The notes under the pieces: generated by a model
Seen by the model: only the letters and a program-made list of their open reading frames with translations
Database searches by the model: none
Told to the model about the DNA's origin: nothing
Shown: in pieces, positions 45,501 to 60,500 of the stretch
Layout of the letters: every line of letters starts with the position of its first letter
How positions within the stretch are numbered: the first letter of the stretch is position 1
NCBI GenBank assembly: GCA_030141605.1
Contig: JAQGDQ010000016.1
Span: 944,999 to 1,008,998, forward strand
Direction: 5' to 3'
DNA from: Tubiluchus corallicola
Taxonomy: Eukaryota; Priapulida; Priapulimorpha; Priapulimorphida; Tubiluchidae
DNA length: 64,000 bases
Position numbers and translations under genes: made by a program

Positions 45501-48500
45501 ATTAAAAATATTTTTGCCCTAAAAACTAATTAGGATAATTTGTTACAAGAGCATGAAACAATGCTTTTAAAAATAGTCAAATTCTGCATTCTGCTGTGCA
45601 ATAATATATAAGCAGTGGACTTTTCATTACACTCTTCATATTTCTGTGATGACATTGTGAGACTGACAATGTACTTCTAAGAAGTTTGAAGTTCCTGTAG
45701 TCAGCCTTCAAAACAGTAGCCTCTTAGTTTAGTGTACTGCTTAAATATGATCCGTTTAGTTCAAACATGAAATTCTCCCATGAACAAAATTATCCTATTC
45801 CATGAAAAAAACAAGTGCAGAGCTCCATTCACACAAAGCAAACAGGTGAAAATTTTGAATAACATGCAATTTTTATTTATGCTTAACAATAAATTCATCG
45901 AAAACTGAGTTTACCTTTGGATACGGATGCTCTCTAATAATGTTTGGGTCATAAGTTGTCCGTAGATTAATTGTCCATGGTCCAACAGCTCTAATGTATA
46001 AACTAAGGTGTTCCTCGTGGGGAGCACTGGTCAGGGTGAATGGGTGGTACTCGTTTGCACCCTGTGTCAAGCAGGCAATGCGCACCCACTGTCCAGACTT
46101 GTACTCAAAGTTCTGAGGTCTCTTGAATACCAAGCATGTTACATCTGTTGAAAAAACAGTAAGACTTCAATCCTATATACAGTGTTTATTAGCATGTTGG
46201 TTTGTTTACATTAAAATTTTGCCTGCTTTGCATTTACTATACAAGCATAAAATTGTATGGAGAACATATCATAATAAAAATCACATTATTGGGTCTCAAA
46301 ATAAATTTTAAGCATTGGTCCCATATGTCTTTCTACAAACTAAAAAAAATCTAAATCAATAAAGTCACCAGACAAAGCAAAATACATTTTGTTATTTTAG
46401 TTACTTCTGTACATTTTGGTAAACTTGGCATTTGATTTAATTTTTTATAATGAAACTTTCTATTTTTTTTCCAAATACAGGTATATCATAAATCACTATA
46501 CACTTCACATTTTCCATATTTTTTTAGCAAACAAAGCAAAAATATTTGAAAATTGATACAGACGAACTAAAACCTTAGGCAATTCTTTTAATCAAGTTAG
46601 CCAAATATTTGAAAAAACTACTGGACTAGTAACCTTTGCTATTATTTTCAACACCTTCTTAAGGAACCAGAAGAGCTTTGGGGACTAATCTAATGGCAAG
46701 TCAAACACTGTGCATTGAGAAAGCCTCTCACAGCTCATAAGTGTTGAGGCGAGGCTGCACCTTATAGAAGAGCCGTAATGAGAGAATAGGATGGTCCATA
46801 TGATGCTGTTAATTTCTGCTGAACTTCAGTTTATGATCAAAGGACCTCATGTAAGGCTAATTTTGCAGCTCCTTTCTAATGTTATCCTCGTTGCTAATGC
46901 AATACGTTCAAGTCAAAGAATAACTAAAAAGAACTGCCAAAGGTCCGTTTTGAATTATCATTCGTGTAAGAACTTCTTGATATTGAAGAAAAAACTAAAA
47001 AAAATTAGAACTCAAAGTGTATAATGATTTTTCAGACACCCTATAGAATTATTTATTTGAGATACTGGTATGTTGCATTTACGCTTTTTGCAATGAATAA
47101 CCAATAAAAAAATAATAATTTGACGTGCTTTCAAAAATCTCGTGTAATTCACTGAAAAAGCACCATCAAGACTTTTGAGAAGCATCATGCATTCTTACAG
47201 ACCATCTTCATTTTCTAGCCCAGAAAGAAAATGTTAATAACTTGGAAATCCTATTCAAAATTATGCCATTCTTAGACAAAAGATTGGCCAGACACACAAT
47301 TTTTCCTTAAATAAACAAAAATCATATTACCCGAAGGCAACAACTCGGCTTTCATGACGGATATTTCCACTTTCTTTCGGCTAATGCTGACAAGTGTGTC
47401 CAAAGTAAACAGAATCGCAGGACCAAGAAAGAAGTAGAAGAAAAAAGCATCCTGTACGAGTCGACCGATGCCATGCAAAATCATCAAAATGTATAGGATA
47501 ATGTACATGTTATGAGTTAACCAAAACCAGTGGAAGACGTGACGTCGAGCATATTGTATAGCAAAAACATACATGACTATCACCAGTAGTGTGACTAGAA
47601 CACCGGTAACTCCTACAATATAATAAGGTGACTAATTACACTTTAATTTAAAAAAAAAACAGGAACTATTATTCATAAATATAATGAAGTCTTACCAGTC
47701 CAAAATATGTAATTTGCTTTATTAGCAAATTTTGTAAGAAATAAAGTTCGTAAATGAAAATAGTTAAAAACATGAAAAAGGCAAAAAAGCAAATGTGACA
47801 AATTTGAGATCTTTGTAGGCTAATGGTAAAAAGCTTGTGTAACAAAGTTGGAGAATGTAAAACAGCTAAGTCAAAGACAGCTACTTTCAAACTGTGAAGA
47901 ACAATGAAGCAAAATTACACGTGAACACACCAATTTATGCAATAACAAGTAAAAACCTAGTGACAAAAAAACTTTGTTGTAAAATACCAGCCTGTAATTG
48001 TTTGCCAGCACCAGTAATGAAACTTAGGGAGCTCGTGCGTCCTGAAAAATTAAAATGAGGTATTAAAATTTTGCATTTTCTGAAAAAAGAAAGATTATAT
48101 TGGTCTGCTAAGTTACAGAATTGTAACAGACTGAAATTTCTGCAAAATCAATTACCTGGACTAAAATAATACTGTAAGTGCAGTAAGTTCTGGTTTCTCT
48201 GCTTTGTAGATTATATATTTTTCTACACAATAAAGAATAACACCCTTATATAAACTAAAGCCGTGAAGACATCTTCAAAGCTAGTAAAAGATGCACAGCT
48301 ATAAGTGGTAAAGTTTTCAAACTATATTAATAACATGAACAACATCAACTTGATAAGTATTCCACAATATCTACAAATTTTATATCATCAATATTTCCAC
48401 TGCACGCTAGCAGATATCTTCAAGTAGCAGTCACCTTTATTATCTTATACAAGTGGTGCATGCATATTTAGAAAAATACGAGAGTATAAGCAACTGAAGA

Positions 48501-51500
48501 TTTATATTTAAGAGTATGTAATGAGAAAAAAGAAATTTGTGAATCTCATGATATGATAACCTCAGAAAAAGTAGATGTTCAATTCACTTTAAAGGCAAAG
48601 TAAGTATGCCAATTACAGTAAAATGCTGCAGAAAAAACACATACAAGGAAAGGTAAAATTAACCTGCCTTCAAAATATACTCACGCATGAAAGAAATTCC
48701 TAAACAAACAGGTAAGATCATTAGCAGTCTGGGTAGAAATATGATAAAAGTTTATGGCATGTCCAATACAATGCATCACTGAAAAGGCCAAAATTAATGT
48801 TTATTTACAAATTATTCAAACATAAAATAATAGCGACGAAATAATGATATCACAGTTTTGTAATAAACCTATGAATTAAATGCAGCACTGAAAAGTATCA
48901 TTTTATTGTTACTAAACTCTGACCATATCTTAATCTGTCAATTTTACTGTCTCATACCTGTGTAGAACAAAGCCCATGCAGCAATGTACTTGTGCATAGC
49001 TATAGCTGCATCAAATGGAATGAACCTAAAAACAGGAGAACGAAAATTTCTTTATGAAAATGCAAGATCTGCACATCTCACTAGTGGCTACATACAATTT
49101 TAAGTTTTGAAATTACTTTACCTTGTAAAAAATTACACACTTAATATTTTAATGTCTACATACCAGTTACAGGTTAATTTTTACTAAGACTAATGTTTAG
49201 TAGTAACGGTTTAACTTTGCAGCATAATCCAATAAATTCATCATGCTTTTTTGCCTCTCTATAGATCAATAAACAGGATGCATTCAAATCACTCTCAAAA
49301 AAAATCGCGAATGAAACTATTTTTTTACTACTATTATGCCACCAAACACCGATCAAGATGCTCTGGCTGATAAGTAATTATATCGAAAAGCAACAAGTGG
49401 ACATAGCAGAGCTTTTAACAAGCAAAAATCTGTTTATTGTATTTTGCACAAACAGATATCGAAATTGTAAACATCAGTATTTAAAATGCATTGTAAGCAA
49501 ACAGTTTTGTGTAAGCGAGATACTGCTAACTTCTTACATCATATTGGGAAAGATTCAAGGTTTTATTCGTAAATGAGGAGACGTAACAAATGTGGTAAGC
49601 TTAATTCACCAGCCACTATGACCGGTTAACAGCAGATGTCTCCCTGTCTTCAGACAGATTTATCATGAATTTGGAAAAACTGGTGCTAAATTTGCACCCT
49701 AGTGAATATACCACAATGTACATTTCTAAACACTTAGAAGAATCAATTATACCTATGCAGAAAAGTCTCTCGGAAAAACGTGATTGTGTTTCTGCACATT
49801 GTCACTAGGAGGCTCGAATAGGTAAACATCATAGCGCTTGCGGCTCCACGAGTAACAGTTACACCATATCCGGCAATGCGTCGAAGACCGGCATGCTCCC
49901 TTTCCACCGAAAAATCTGAAACACAGCAAAAGCCATACTGAAAAACACAAATGACATTACATATGCAAGCTAAAAGCTAAACTCATAAAACAGAGAAACA
50001 AATTTTAATTCGACATGCTAATCACATATCATCCAACTTTAATTTACTTCCAAACTCAAAACACTATTTTTTATACAAATCAATTTTAATACAGCACTAT
50101 AACAAAGTGTGAACATACATATAAAAATTTCACAGTTTATCAACTTCAAAAGCCACAAAAAGATTGGATAGAAATTTATTTTTGATACTGGATGAACTAG
50201 CAAAGCTGTGAGGTAATAACACTTAGTTATACATTTGAGACAGTTTACAAAATTTAGAGGCCACGAAAAGTTTGGAAATCCATAAATTTTTTGACAATAG
50301 ATAAATTAACAAATCAAATATTTCATGAACTGCACTTCTAAGCTACTCAAACTCCTGAGGGTACAATGAATGTAGTACATACAGTAAGCTCGTTCAACAA
50401 AAACTCCTGTCAAGACCAGCGTGTATAAGATGAGCCAGAATATGTGCATTCGATGATTCTCTATGTAGCGGACCCAGGCCATTGTCAACTGTGAGAATGC
50501 ACTCTTTACAAACATCTGTTTCTGAGTTTCTACTTTGAGCGATGACGATCGTCCTGAACTGTCTGGTGTCCTGCAATAGAAAAAATAACAAACACTGTTT
50601 CAGATATTTAAGGCTGTACAATTTTTTCTTCTTAAATGCTCTATCATCAAGAAAGCTTAGTCTTAATATAGAGATCAGCACAAGTGTTGAAGAGAGAAAA
50701 AGTTTAATATTTATAACTAAATAATTCCATCACTGATGGTTTTGTTTTTTAGTTAATGGTTCCCTTATCTAAAGATAGCGCGAAATGGTACAAAAATTGA
50801 AACACTTCAAATAAAGTTACAAAGTTTTTATCCCTTCTAAATTGCTGATTTTCCCATTAATTCTTTTTTCTTGGTTAAAAAGAGGTGCACTTACGCTAAG
50901 CTCATGTGTAATCAATGGTTTAATTTTTTCTTGAATAATCACACTAAAAAAGTGTAAAAACAATCAGGGAAATCTTTCCGTATAATTAAGTTCCTGGCAA
51001 TCTATCATATTTTTACTCTCTGATTACAGCCTTTACTTCAGTGGTATGTGGTATACTGTGGGGTAATTTGTATCACAAATTTGCAATAAGTGTAATTAGG
51101 ACTAAATATGAATTTATTGACAAAAAATTACTATTTACTCCGAAAGTTCTTTATATTATTATTATTATTATTAATTTTATTGCTAGGCCTAGAGTCACCA
51201 GACCTGTGTTGGGTTGTGTGGCCGAGTGGTTTACATTTCAGAATGCAGCCACGTAGTCTTGAGTTCGAGACTAGTGGCTGCTAAAGCCAGGATGTATACC
51301 CTACATGTTATTTGTTATTTGTGTGTTTGCGTCCTTACTTGTATTGTTGTAAGTGTAAGTATCTAAATAGCCGTTAGTGCTAATTTTATCTGTTAAATGA
51401 GCGGTAAATAAATCTTGTCTTTGTCTTTGTCTTTTTTTAGACCCAAGAGTCAATAAATCCAACATTATTTATAAACTGTGGCATTCTCAACACAGCAAAT

Positions 51501-54500
51501 ACAGGTAATACACAGGCTCCCCCCCAAAAAAAGCAAAAAGCATACCCATGATCCTTTTTACTATAAGCCCGAATAATAGTTTTCCTGGCTCTTGTGGGAG
51601 CATTTTCTCTTGGCATGTTTGGCATTGCTACACCAGCACCTAGAAACAACAAAGCAACTACATATTAACTCCACATTTAAAAACTTTTAATTCGGGAAAA
51701 GCAAGAGAGCCCTTAGTAGAGGAGCATATTTCCCTCTGTGAGATTATGGCGAAAATGTTTTTTCAACATTGACATTTCTAATTTTCACTTAAACTAAAGC
51801 TCTCTGAAAAACACAGCTCTCCATTGTCACATAGAAGTAAGACCCGGGTAGAGAAAGAACTCAAAAGTTATTATCTTAACCAACAAAACATGTCAGAGAC
51901 ACAAAGCATATGGGTTTAAATTAAAACACCTTATTAATTGTTGTTGTCTGATGACGGCCATGCAGGCGACAGACAGACGCACAGAACAAACTGATAATTT
52001 TACAGTTCCCACTTCACTGAAGCAACTAATTTACATTTTTGTGGACAAAGGCAACTAATGATTAAATAACAATGACATTCCTTTACTCAGAGTAACATAA
52101 GCAATGATTACTATAATTAACAGCATCCTTATACCTTCCCAATTCAGAGAGGCAGCGTTCAGAACATCTTGGTGTCCTGATAGCAATTTCTGGAAATCGT
52201 CGAATGATATTTCTTGTTTGCTCTCCAGGCCAGCAGTTTGGAACAATGAAAGAATCACTTGATCTATCTCATCATTTGACAATTTTTCATTTGCAAGTTC
52301 CATAAATGACCTGCAAGTAAAGCAACAAGTCTGCTACAATATCAGTGAACAGATACTCAATAGTTGCATTAGTTATCAGTTCAGCTGTGCAAGAATTTAC
52401 AGCATTGGTAAGCTTAAAACAATCATTAACAATGGTTTCAAACATAAAACAGTAAACCTGTTAAAACCTCACAATATATCAAAAATTGTTACATTAACAT
52501 CTGATTTTTCATGGTTACTATATGTGCATTTTAGGTTACAAAAATTTAGGCTATAATGGACATGTAAATGGTTGTCATTCGTCAAAAAATAAACAGCAAA
52601 TATGTGGTACACAGGGGATATAAGCTACTTGTAAATAAGTTCATTAAAACCAGTATATTCAACACAATAAGTTGCAAGGGACATCACTTAGCAAATTATT
52701 TCAGACAATACATGGTTCTTCTATTATGCGCATAAATCTGCAGCTAAAGGAAAATACTTAAGGTTGTAATAGATACATTGTTGTAAAAATGAAAACAGAT
52801 ACAACTTACAACATTTATACCATATACACTGTTTGATCAAACGAAATACCTGAGCATATTCCGAAATTCATCACGTGACATGTGCCCTTTCTGATTGATG
52901 TCATACATATCAAATAAAAGTTTCCCTTTTGCATCAGGTGTTCCTAAAACAAGAAAAGTAATAAACTTGTAAACCACTTGGAAAAAAATTGTGTCGTACA
53001 CAGTCAAATTAAACCAATAAGAAAATGAACTTTTAAAGATAGTAACAATTTTTCGAGCAACTCTGCACAGTGCACATGCTAAACACAAAGTAGAACATAC
53101 AGTGTTCCCTCGCTACTTCGCGGTTCGCTTATTTCGGACTCGCTGTTTCGCAGGTTTTCAAAAATATTAATGTGAAATATTTATCGCGGTATTTTTGCTG
53201 TTTTGCGGGTTTTTGCGGCAATCCGTCAAAATTACGTATCTAGGTTTAAGAGTTTAAAACATTTTTATGAACATTTAAGTAAAGTTTTTTAAAACGTACA
53301 TGTACAGATGTGGGAAAGTTATTAAGGGAATGGGAAAGGGTTATGTATAAGAGTGTGGGCAGGGTTTATAAAGACTTAAAATAATGTATAACTACTAAAA
53401 TAAGTATAGCGTCCCTACTTCACAGAAAATCACTTATCGTGGGGGGACCTGGAATGGAACACCCACGACAAGTGAGGGAACACTGTACATGCAGCGAACA
53501 TGTGAAAAAAACATGCTTACTCTTTGAACTGTAAATGGAAGTCCTTGCTAGTCTAATACACTATGAATGCATATTAGACTTACGCAAGTGTGTATTATGA
53601 ATGGTCTTAGGCAAGCTACTTGTAAACTAGTGTTGCATAGCATAATGTGAAATCATAACACAAAGCAAGTTGTTTAGAGGAAAAATTGTTTTTGAATACA
53701 ACTGAGATCTGAAAAAGTGATAAAGTACTGAAAAAATTGAGATATTCAATCTGGAGAAAAAACAAAGAGGAAATGGAAAAACTGGAATAATCTAGCATTT
53801 AATGAATTGATATTTCCAGTTAAATATACCTTTTGTAAAGATACACATCATATCCAAAAATTCACGGAAATTAATAAAGCCTTTATTGTCCTTGTCAATA
53901 AGGTTAAACATCTGTTCGACAAATGTCGTGTCTGGCCGCATGGACAGTGCTTCGGCAAACTCGGCTTTGGTCAACTCACACTGCAACACCTCCTTTGCTT
54001 GTTCACTGTTAAGGTTAACTGCTTCATCACGATCATGCTCTAAATGGAATGCCTGGCAGAAACGCAAAAATGTTAATCTCAAATACTAGTTTGTCATAAA
54101 ATAGAATTAGATAAATAATTTAAACAAGAATACTACTAATTATAAGAACTTCACTAGATGAAAATGTTTTGTAATAGCTCTCATTACTTAAACAAAAATC
54201 AAATTTACAACAAATTATGGACAAAATTAATTTAATTTCTATAGAAGAAAGTTAAATTAACTTAACTTACTAGCTTATCTTAGCAATATAAGCTTATCTA
54301 TAACACAGCTGCTTATACAAATGTGCATATTATCCCATGCTTTGTTCTGATCTAATTGCTTTTTCTTTTTGATAATTTAAAGAACTCTGAGGAATATATT
54401 TAAACCAGAAAAACTTCGTATTAGCGTTAAACTTCCTGCAAACAGTTTAAAAAATTAGTTTTTATGATATCGTTCTGCCTATAATATGTTGTTTATAATA

Positions 54501-57500
54501 TTTCTGTGTAATTTGGCATTTTGCAAGTCGGGAACAAGCATCCAAAAGCAGCAAAGCATATTTAATGCCGATGGTTGTAGCATGACTGGCATATGCCGTT
54601 ATTAAGAAAAATCCTCTAAAATAAGACTATGAACTGGCAAGAATGTCTTAGCCACACTCATCTGTATATGCATTCCCTCTGCAAGGGAAATAACTGGAGG
54701 AATTATGGCAAACCTTGTAGACGCAGTTTTCCTGGCTGTGACTCATTTATTTACTAGTTAGCTCATTTATTGTTAATGCGAGGTACTGGCATGTGTCCTT
54801 CTAACTATTTTTAAAACGTCTGCACATTTACTATTTATTTTTCTTCAAAATTAATAAGAATCTTTAACACATTAATTGTCTGAATTACTACTAGAATCAT
54901 TTCAAGTAATTTTAGTAGGATATCTCCTAAACTGATGATATTAAATTTTTGTATACGAGTTTGCATTAAACTAAATAAATCAAAAATAAAGGGCATTGTA
55001 ATAAACCAAAAAATGCACAAAACTCTCGCTTACTTGTGCAAAGGCAACACGGAAAAACTTCTCAAGTTGCGTTTGCCGATGTCGCTTTGTGTAGGCTGAT
55101 GTAAATATTTGATTTTGCTTAACGATTCGCCGTTCTCTTCCAATTCCAATCTCTCCAAGAAACTGCTCAAACTTTTCAATGAATTCTGTCTGCTCTGTTT
55201 GGTTAGGCAATTTTACAACCTAATAAGCACATAAAATAACAAGATTGGTATAAGGCTCAAATTTATAATGAGAATGTGGTTTAATAGTAGTATGAACTGA
55301 CAATTGAAAATTACCATACCACCTCTACTTTGCAGAACTGCTCATGTAGTAACATAGGGCAGACAATTGAAAATTACCATACCACCTCTACTTTGCAGAA
55401 CTGCTCATGTAGTAACATAGGGCAGCCATACATTATTACCTTACTTTCCACAGTCAATCAAAGACATTTACTTAAATTCATTTTATTTTTACTGATGCTA
55501 AATTTCCCAACCAGTACGTTTTTACAGTGGTTAAACAAATGAAGCAAAATTCAGAAAGTCTGATTCGATATGACGCATCAAAAAATAATATGTCACTAAA
55601 GAAATCATAAAAAGCTGCGAATGTACCAAAATCTAAAATACGAAAGCCAAAATACCAAATCGTATTCTCGAGGAATCTTGATTCCAACAATTGCATGACC
55701 CTTATCAACAGAAACTTCCAGCATGACTGACTGAGCGTGGCTTAAATCTATTGAACGAAGAAGCCGACCCCTCTCATTCAGAACTCGCAGCTCCTTTCCA
55801 GGACCCAGTTTCAGCTGGATGGTTCGATTGCCATCTTCCTTTCCCTGCCACTCTGTTACTAAAAAAAAATTTTTTTAACTTAAAAACGATACTTTAAAAG
55901 GGATTACTTTTTGTGTAACATCAGATCTGATCACAGACTTGCAGAACCATTTCCTAAAGTCCACAATACCAGTCTCACAAAAGATTACTGAATTAAAAGA
56001 AGTGAAGCAGTTTTAAGACTGACAATCCTTCAATAAACTTGTACAGGAAAAAAAACCATTTGTATAGTCATTGTGGAAGTATTAACAAAACATGAAATAA
56101 GAAGTCTAACTTTCCTATTGAGTAATATAAGCCTTTAAGTTGGTGAACAAAAACAAAAGAGATCTTAAAAAATGTTTCTCTGGTGTCAAGTTGAAACTTT
56201 GCATTTAATGTTCTGTTCTAAAGCTACAAAGTTCACAAGACAAAGTCGGTGAAAACCAAATCAATAAAATAAAGCACTTTTCTCAACCTAATCACGTTTT
56301 TGCTTAGCAATTGTTTGAGTTGCACCAAATGAATATCATTTGCAAACTGCTGATTTTAGAATAAACATAATTTCAATAATGATAACCTTACTTAATGCAT
56401 ATTGTCGATATATAAATAATGCAATATTTACAAAATTTAGTTTGGCTACATAATTTATCATAATTCCCTGCTGAGTCCAACTCATTCTAAAGCAATGAAA
56501 ACAGCAAAGTGCACACGTCTCTGAGAATGGCAAAACTAAATTATTCAACAGTATAACACAAAGAATCATTAAAATGCTAACGAGGCAAATTATATCAAAT
56601 TTATACAGTCTATGAAACTTGTTTTTAAAAAAAACCAGAACAACAAACAAGTTGCTGCTTTTAATAAATGGGAAACCGTGGGCTAACTAATAATAAATAA
56701 GGGTGACTGAAGCTGTACTTACACGGAATGATAGTAACATCAGAATGCTTTTTACGAAGTGACGCTTGTATCATTTTTCTATGCTCCACTACCTGTTTCT
56801 CTCTGTGTTTTGCCAGTACAATGAGTAACACCACACACCCTAAAACCAAACAGAGAATTTCAATTATAAGTGCAAACGAAAGTAACAACAATGTATTAGA
56901 ATATGCAGAAACCTGCAGTACTTTATAAAATTGGTGATTGCCAGGTTTTTTTGTCGCGCTATACGTTGAGTAATAGCAACAACGATAACAACAACTGCAG
57001 TGAAGACAACAATAGCAACAAAAAAATTCATATTTCTCGTGCTTACCATATCATAAACAAAAAAACTGCATACTTTCTTACCAATGGTAAACAAGCCCAC
57101 TGCTGTAAATGTTAAGGCATAAGAAACTTCGCTGCCAGAAAAATAATCAAAATGTTGGAGTTCTGTACAATCATCTAAATTGTCAGCCACTACTGGTCCT
57201 GGCATTGGGCAAGGACCTGCATCTGAAATAAAAAGTAAACAATTAGACAACAAATAAACTATGTAACAAAGTCTACATATCCTATATATAATAAGGTTGC
57301 GGTGCTCAAATGTGATAAACGCTACAATCACAATTTTGACTCTACGACTGGAAAATCCTAATGTTTTGGGTAAATGTCCTTACCTTTTCCAAAAGGTGAA
57401 AATATAATGCAAAATGGATGGATGAAAATTAAGAAAGGCAAGAAATTTTGGCCAATGTTTATAGGCCTCCAATACAAAGCATGTTTGTCCACCAAAGGGA

Positions 57501-60500
57501 TTTATTTATCAGCAGTAACTAACTACATTTACAACTAAAACTTTATCACGTAAAATGAGAATAGATTACAGGTAACGTTTTTGCTCCCAATCGTGTAAGT
57601 AGACAGCCAGTGAAAAGGATCGTCTTGAATTCCACCATCGTCCATGTTTTCAGGTATGTGTGTGACGCTGATGATTATATCCCACAGCGTGACGTTCCGA
57701 ATCACATCAATCTCCTCCTTTGTAAATAAACTGAAAAAAATGCACACACATTTATCAGATTAATAATGTTCGAACTATGTATCTGTTCTAAAGGTGATGC
57801 AATGTTAGCCCAACATAAATGCTGTTCAAATATAAATGTTGTCTTGCTATACTAATTGCAGAGAACTGGTATTTCGATACGAAGTCAAGAAACCTCACTT
57901 ACCCATTATTTGTATTTTCAAACCAGAAACGATCACCATCTCTAATTCTGCAAAACTGATCACTGATAATTTTCCTAAATGATAAAGTAAAAGCTACAAA
58001 AACATTCCTAATAAGTGTAATTTAAATAAACTAAACCGAGTTGATCAAAGAAATTTTAAATACTACAGTGATCACTCACACAAAGAGTTCTCCAGGACAT
58101 CGGTGTCGAGTTTCCAATATTCCTCCAGGCCAGATGTCTATCTTGTCAATACCACTTTCATTATACAGGTCTATAAGTTTATTTTGAAGCTGTACATGAA
58201 AAATAAGTGAGTTATTTTATGGCAAAAATGAAAAAAAGTGTTATAATGCTAAAAAAATCGGGTATTAAAATAATTAGTAAAAGTTCCGCAGCCAAAACAT
58301 GAAACATTATGATACTGTGCTACTTATGCTCTTTCCAAGGGCATTTATCACAATTAGCAAATAAAGGTAATAGGAGAATAAGAACTCCCACAATTTACAT
58401 TCAAGTTATAACTTTTATGGAGTTTGCCATGTTAATGCAGTTTCAACAGCTGGCCCTACTTATATCAATGAAAACTAAATAAGAAACATAATACCATCAG
58501 ATAAATGCGCAAAAGCACACATCCAGTGTGCAACTTACATCAGTATCATTTAAAAGCGGAAACCGCACAGAATCATTATCAATACAGCCATCATTTTTGT
58601 TTTCCACTTTTGCCTTAAACCAATCAGTAAGTGTGTCATAAACAGTAAGATTGAAATACTTCCGTGCAGTCATGTAGTCAGGCAACCCGTGGTCACGCCC
58701 TCGCTGAATGTTCACTGCCATCAAATCACGTCTTGAAAACTCAAGCGGGCCAAAAACATTACCTATGACAAAACTGCAATTATTCCTCATCATCGATATC
58801 ATCATCACCATTATCATCATCATCACCATCATTGTCACCATCGCCACTGCCACTAACACCACTGCCACCACCACTTACCAACAATAACACCACAAAAAGC
58901 ATCGCCACTGCTACCATCACCACCACCGCCACCACCACTACGGAAAATACGTACAAATTAAAAATACACCATATTACATAATTTTATTCGTTAGAACTTC
59001 TCTCTGTTCGAAAAGACATAATTCTCAACTTCAAACTTTTGAGTAGTTTACAACTTTTTTCCAATTCTCCTTTAACAAAATAGCTGTTAAATTAATCATG
59101 CTAATCTTCAGTTGTTAATTATTTAATGAACTAGCTTTTTCAAAAAAAATAGCTAGTTTACAAACAATTTACCGAGTGATTCAGTTTCACTAGTTAATAC
59201 ATTAGATTAACATCATTCTCTTTTTCAAGAAATTTATAAACTGTCAGTAAACACACAACACAACAGGCGCAAAAATCTTTAAAAATATTGCAAATTTTAT
59301 GTAACAAACAATATATTCTGAAGTGTTCTACCTCTAAGGTCAGGAGTTATAATGTTATCTTCCCTCTCTGTAATCTGAGATGCCATTCCCATTAGGAATT
59401 CATCAATGTTGCTCTCTCGAATGGATTCCTAGGGAAAACTTTTGAGAATATATTGAAGAAACTTAACAGTGTTTTTGTCAAAATTAAGTAGGTATATTTA
59501 TAAACGATATTCTAAGAGTGAAATTTCATAATTTTGCATTAATAATCTTTTGCTGTGTATCTCTTAATCTAAAGACATTAGTTCAACAAAAATGTTAGCA
59601 TGTTTTATTACTGTTGGGCTTGAATGACTAGCAACAAATAAGTGGAATAGCCGAGTGGTTATAGTGTGCGACTAGCTTCAAAATAAGCCAAGTCTAGTTG
59701 ATAAATGGAACAGTGAATCCAAAAAACAGTTCCTACAGAGTTTCACTTGCAAAAATGCTGGAGTAATTTCACTTTTTGAATATACATAGAATGTATGTTT
59801 ATATTTATAAGCATCTGAACGTGTTTCAGTGGTTCATCTCAGAGCATCATTCTTGGCAACGAGATAAGTTTTGGTCCTACTACAGCCACATACTGCAGCA
59901 TCCTGAATTCTGAATACAGAATATAAAACTGCAAAAAGCAAATAATTTATATCCCAGTAAAAACATTATGTTACTGAAACAGCTCAGTTGTAACTAGATT
60001 TTGGTGGACTCATCTTTGTAAATAAAAATATGGACTAGTTGCACATAGAGAAACAAAAAAGCTATATTTTCATATTAGCATCACATTATATTAAAAAGTG
60101 AAATGAGTCAGAATTAGGAATGCAATTACAGTAGAACTTTACTACAATAGAATTCACTTAGTAAATCCACGGATAATAAGTCCAGCTTCTTTTTGTGGCA
60201 CTGTGGCTGGAACAGAACTGTATAATGCTTTAACTTAGTAAAATCCCAAACTTTACATATTTTGTTTTTCATATTTTGGATTTTTCCAATTAATTCCTTG
60301 TCTTTAGTAGTCTAATTTACACATTACAATGCAGCCAGAAGCATCAGTCAAGCACAAGATAAGAGATATAATTAGGTTAAACTAACATGCTAATTCTTGC
60401 AGATAAACTATTGCATGCAAGAATGGCCACCAAAGCATCACTAATATTAAAGTTACGTGTGTTGTTTTTTAACTTAGCAAACAGCTTATCACTTATAAAG

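Noticed and set aside
48685-48699. A 15-nt microexon in DUOX
   Set aside because: A TTTAG just upstream looked like an acceptor, but the frame continues upstream into homologous sequence ([12 protein letters not shown]...CLFRN), so it is part of the 94-nt exon 48685-48778.
51211-51290. A tRNA gene of Leu/Ser type
   Set aside because: A and B boxes are present but no acceptor stem or cloverleaf closes, and a SINE body and repetitive tail follow.
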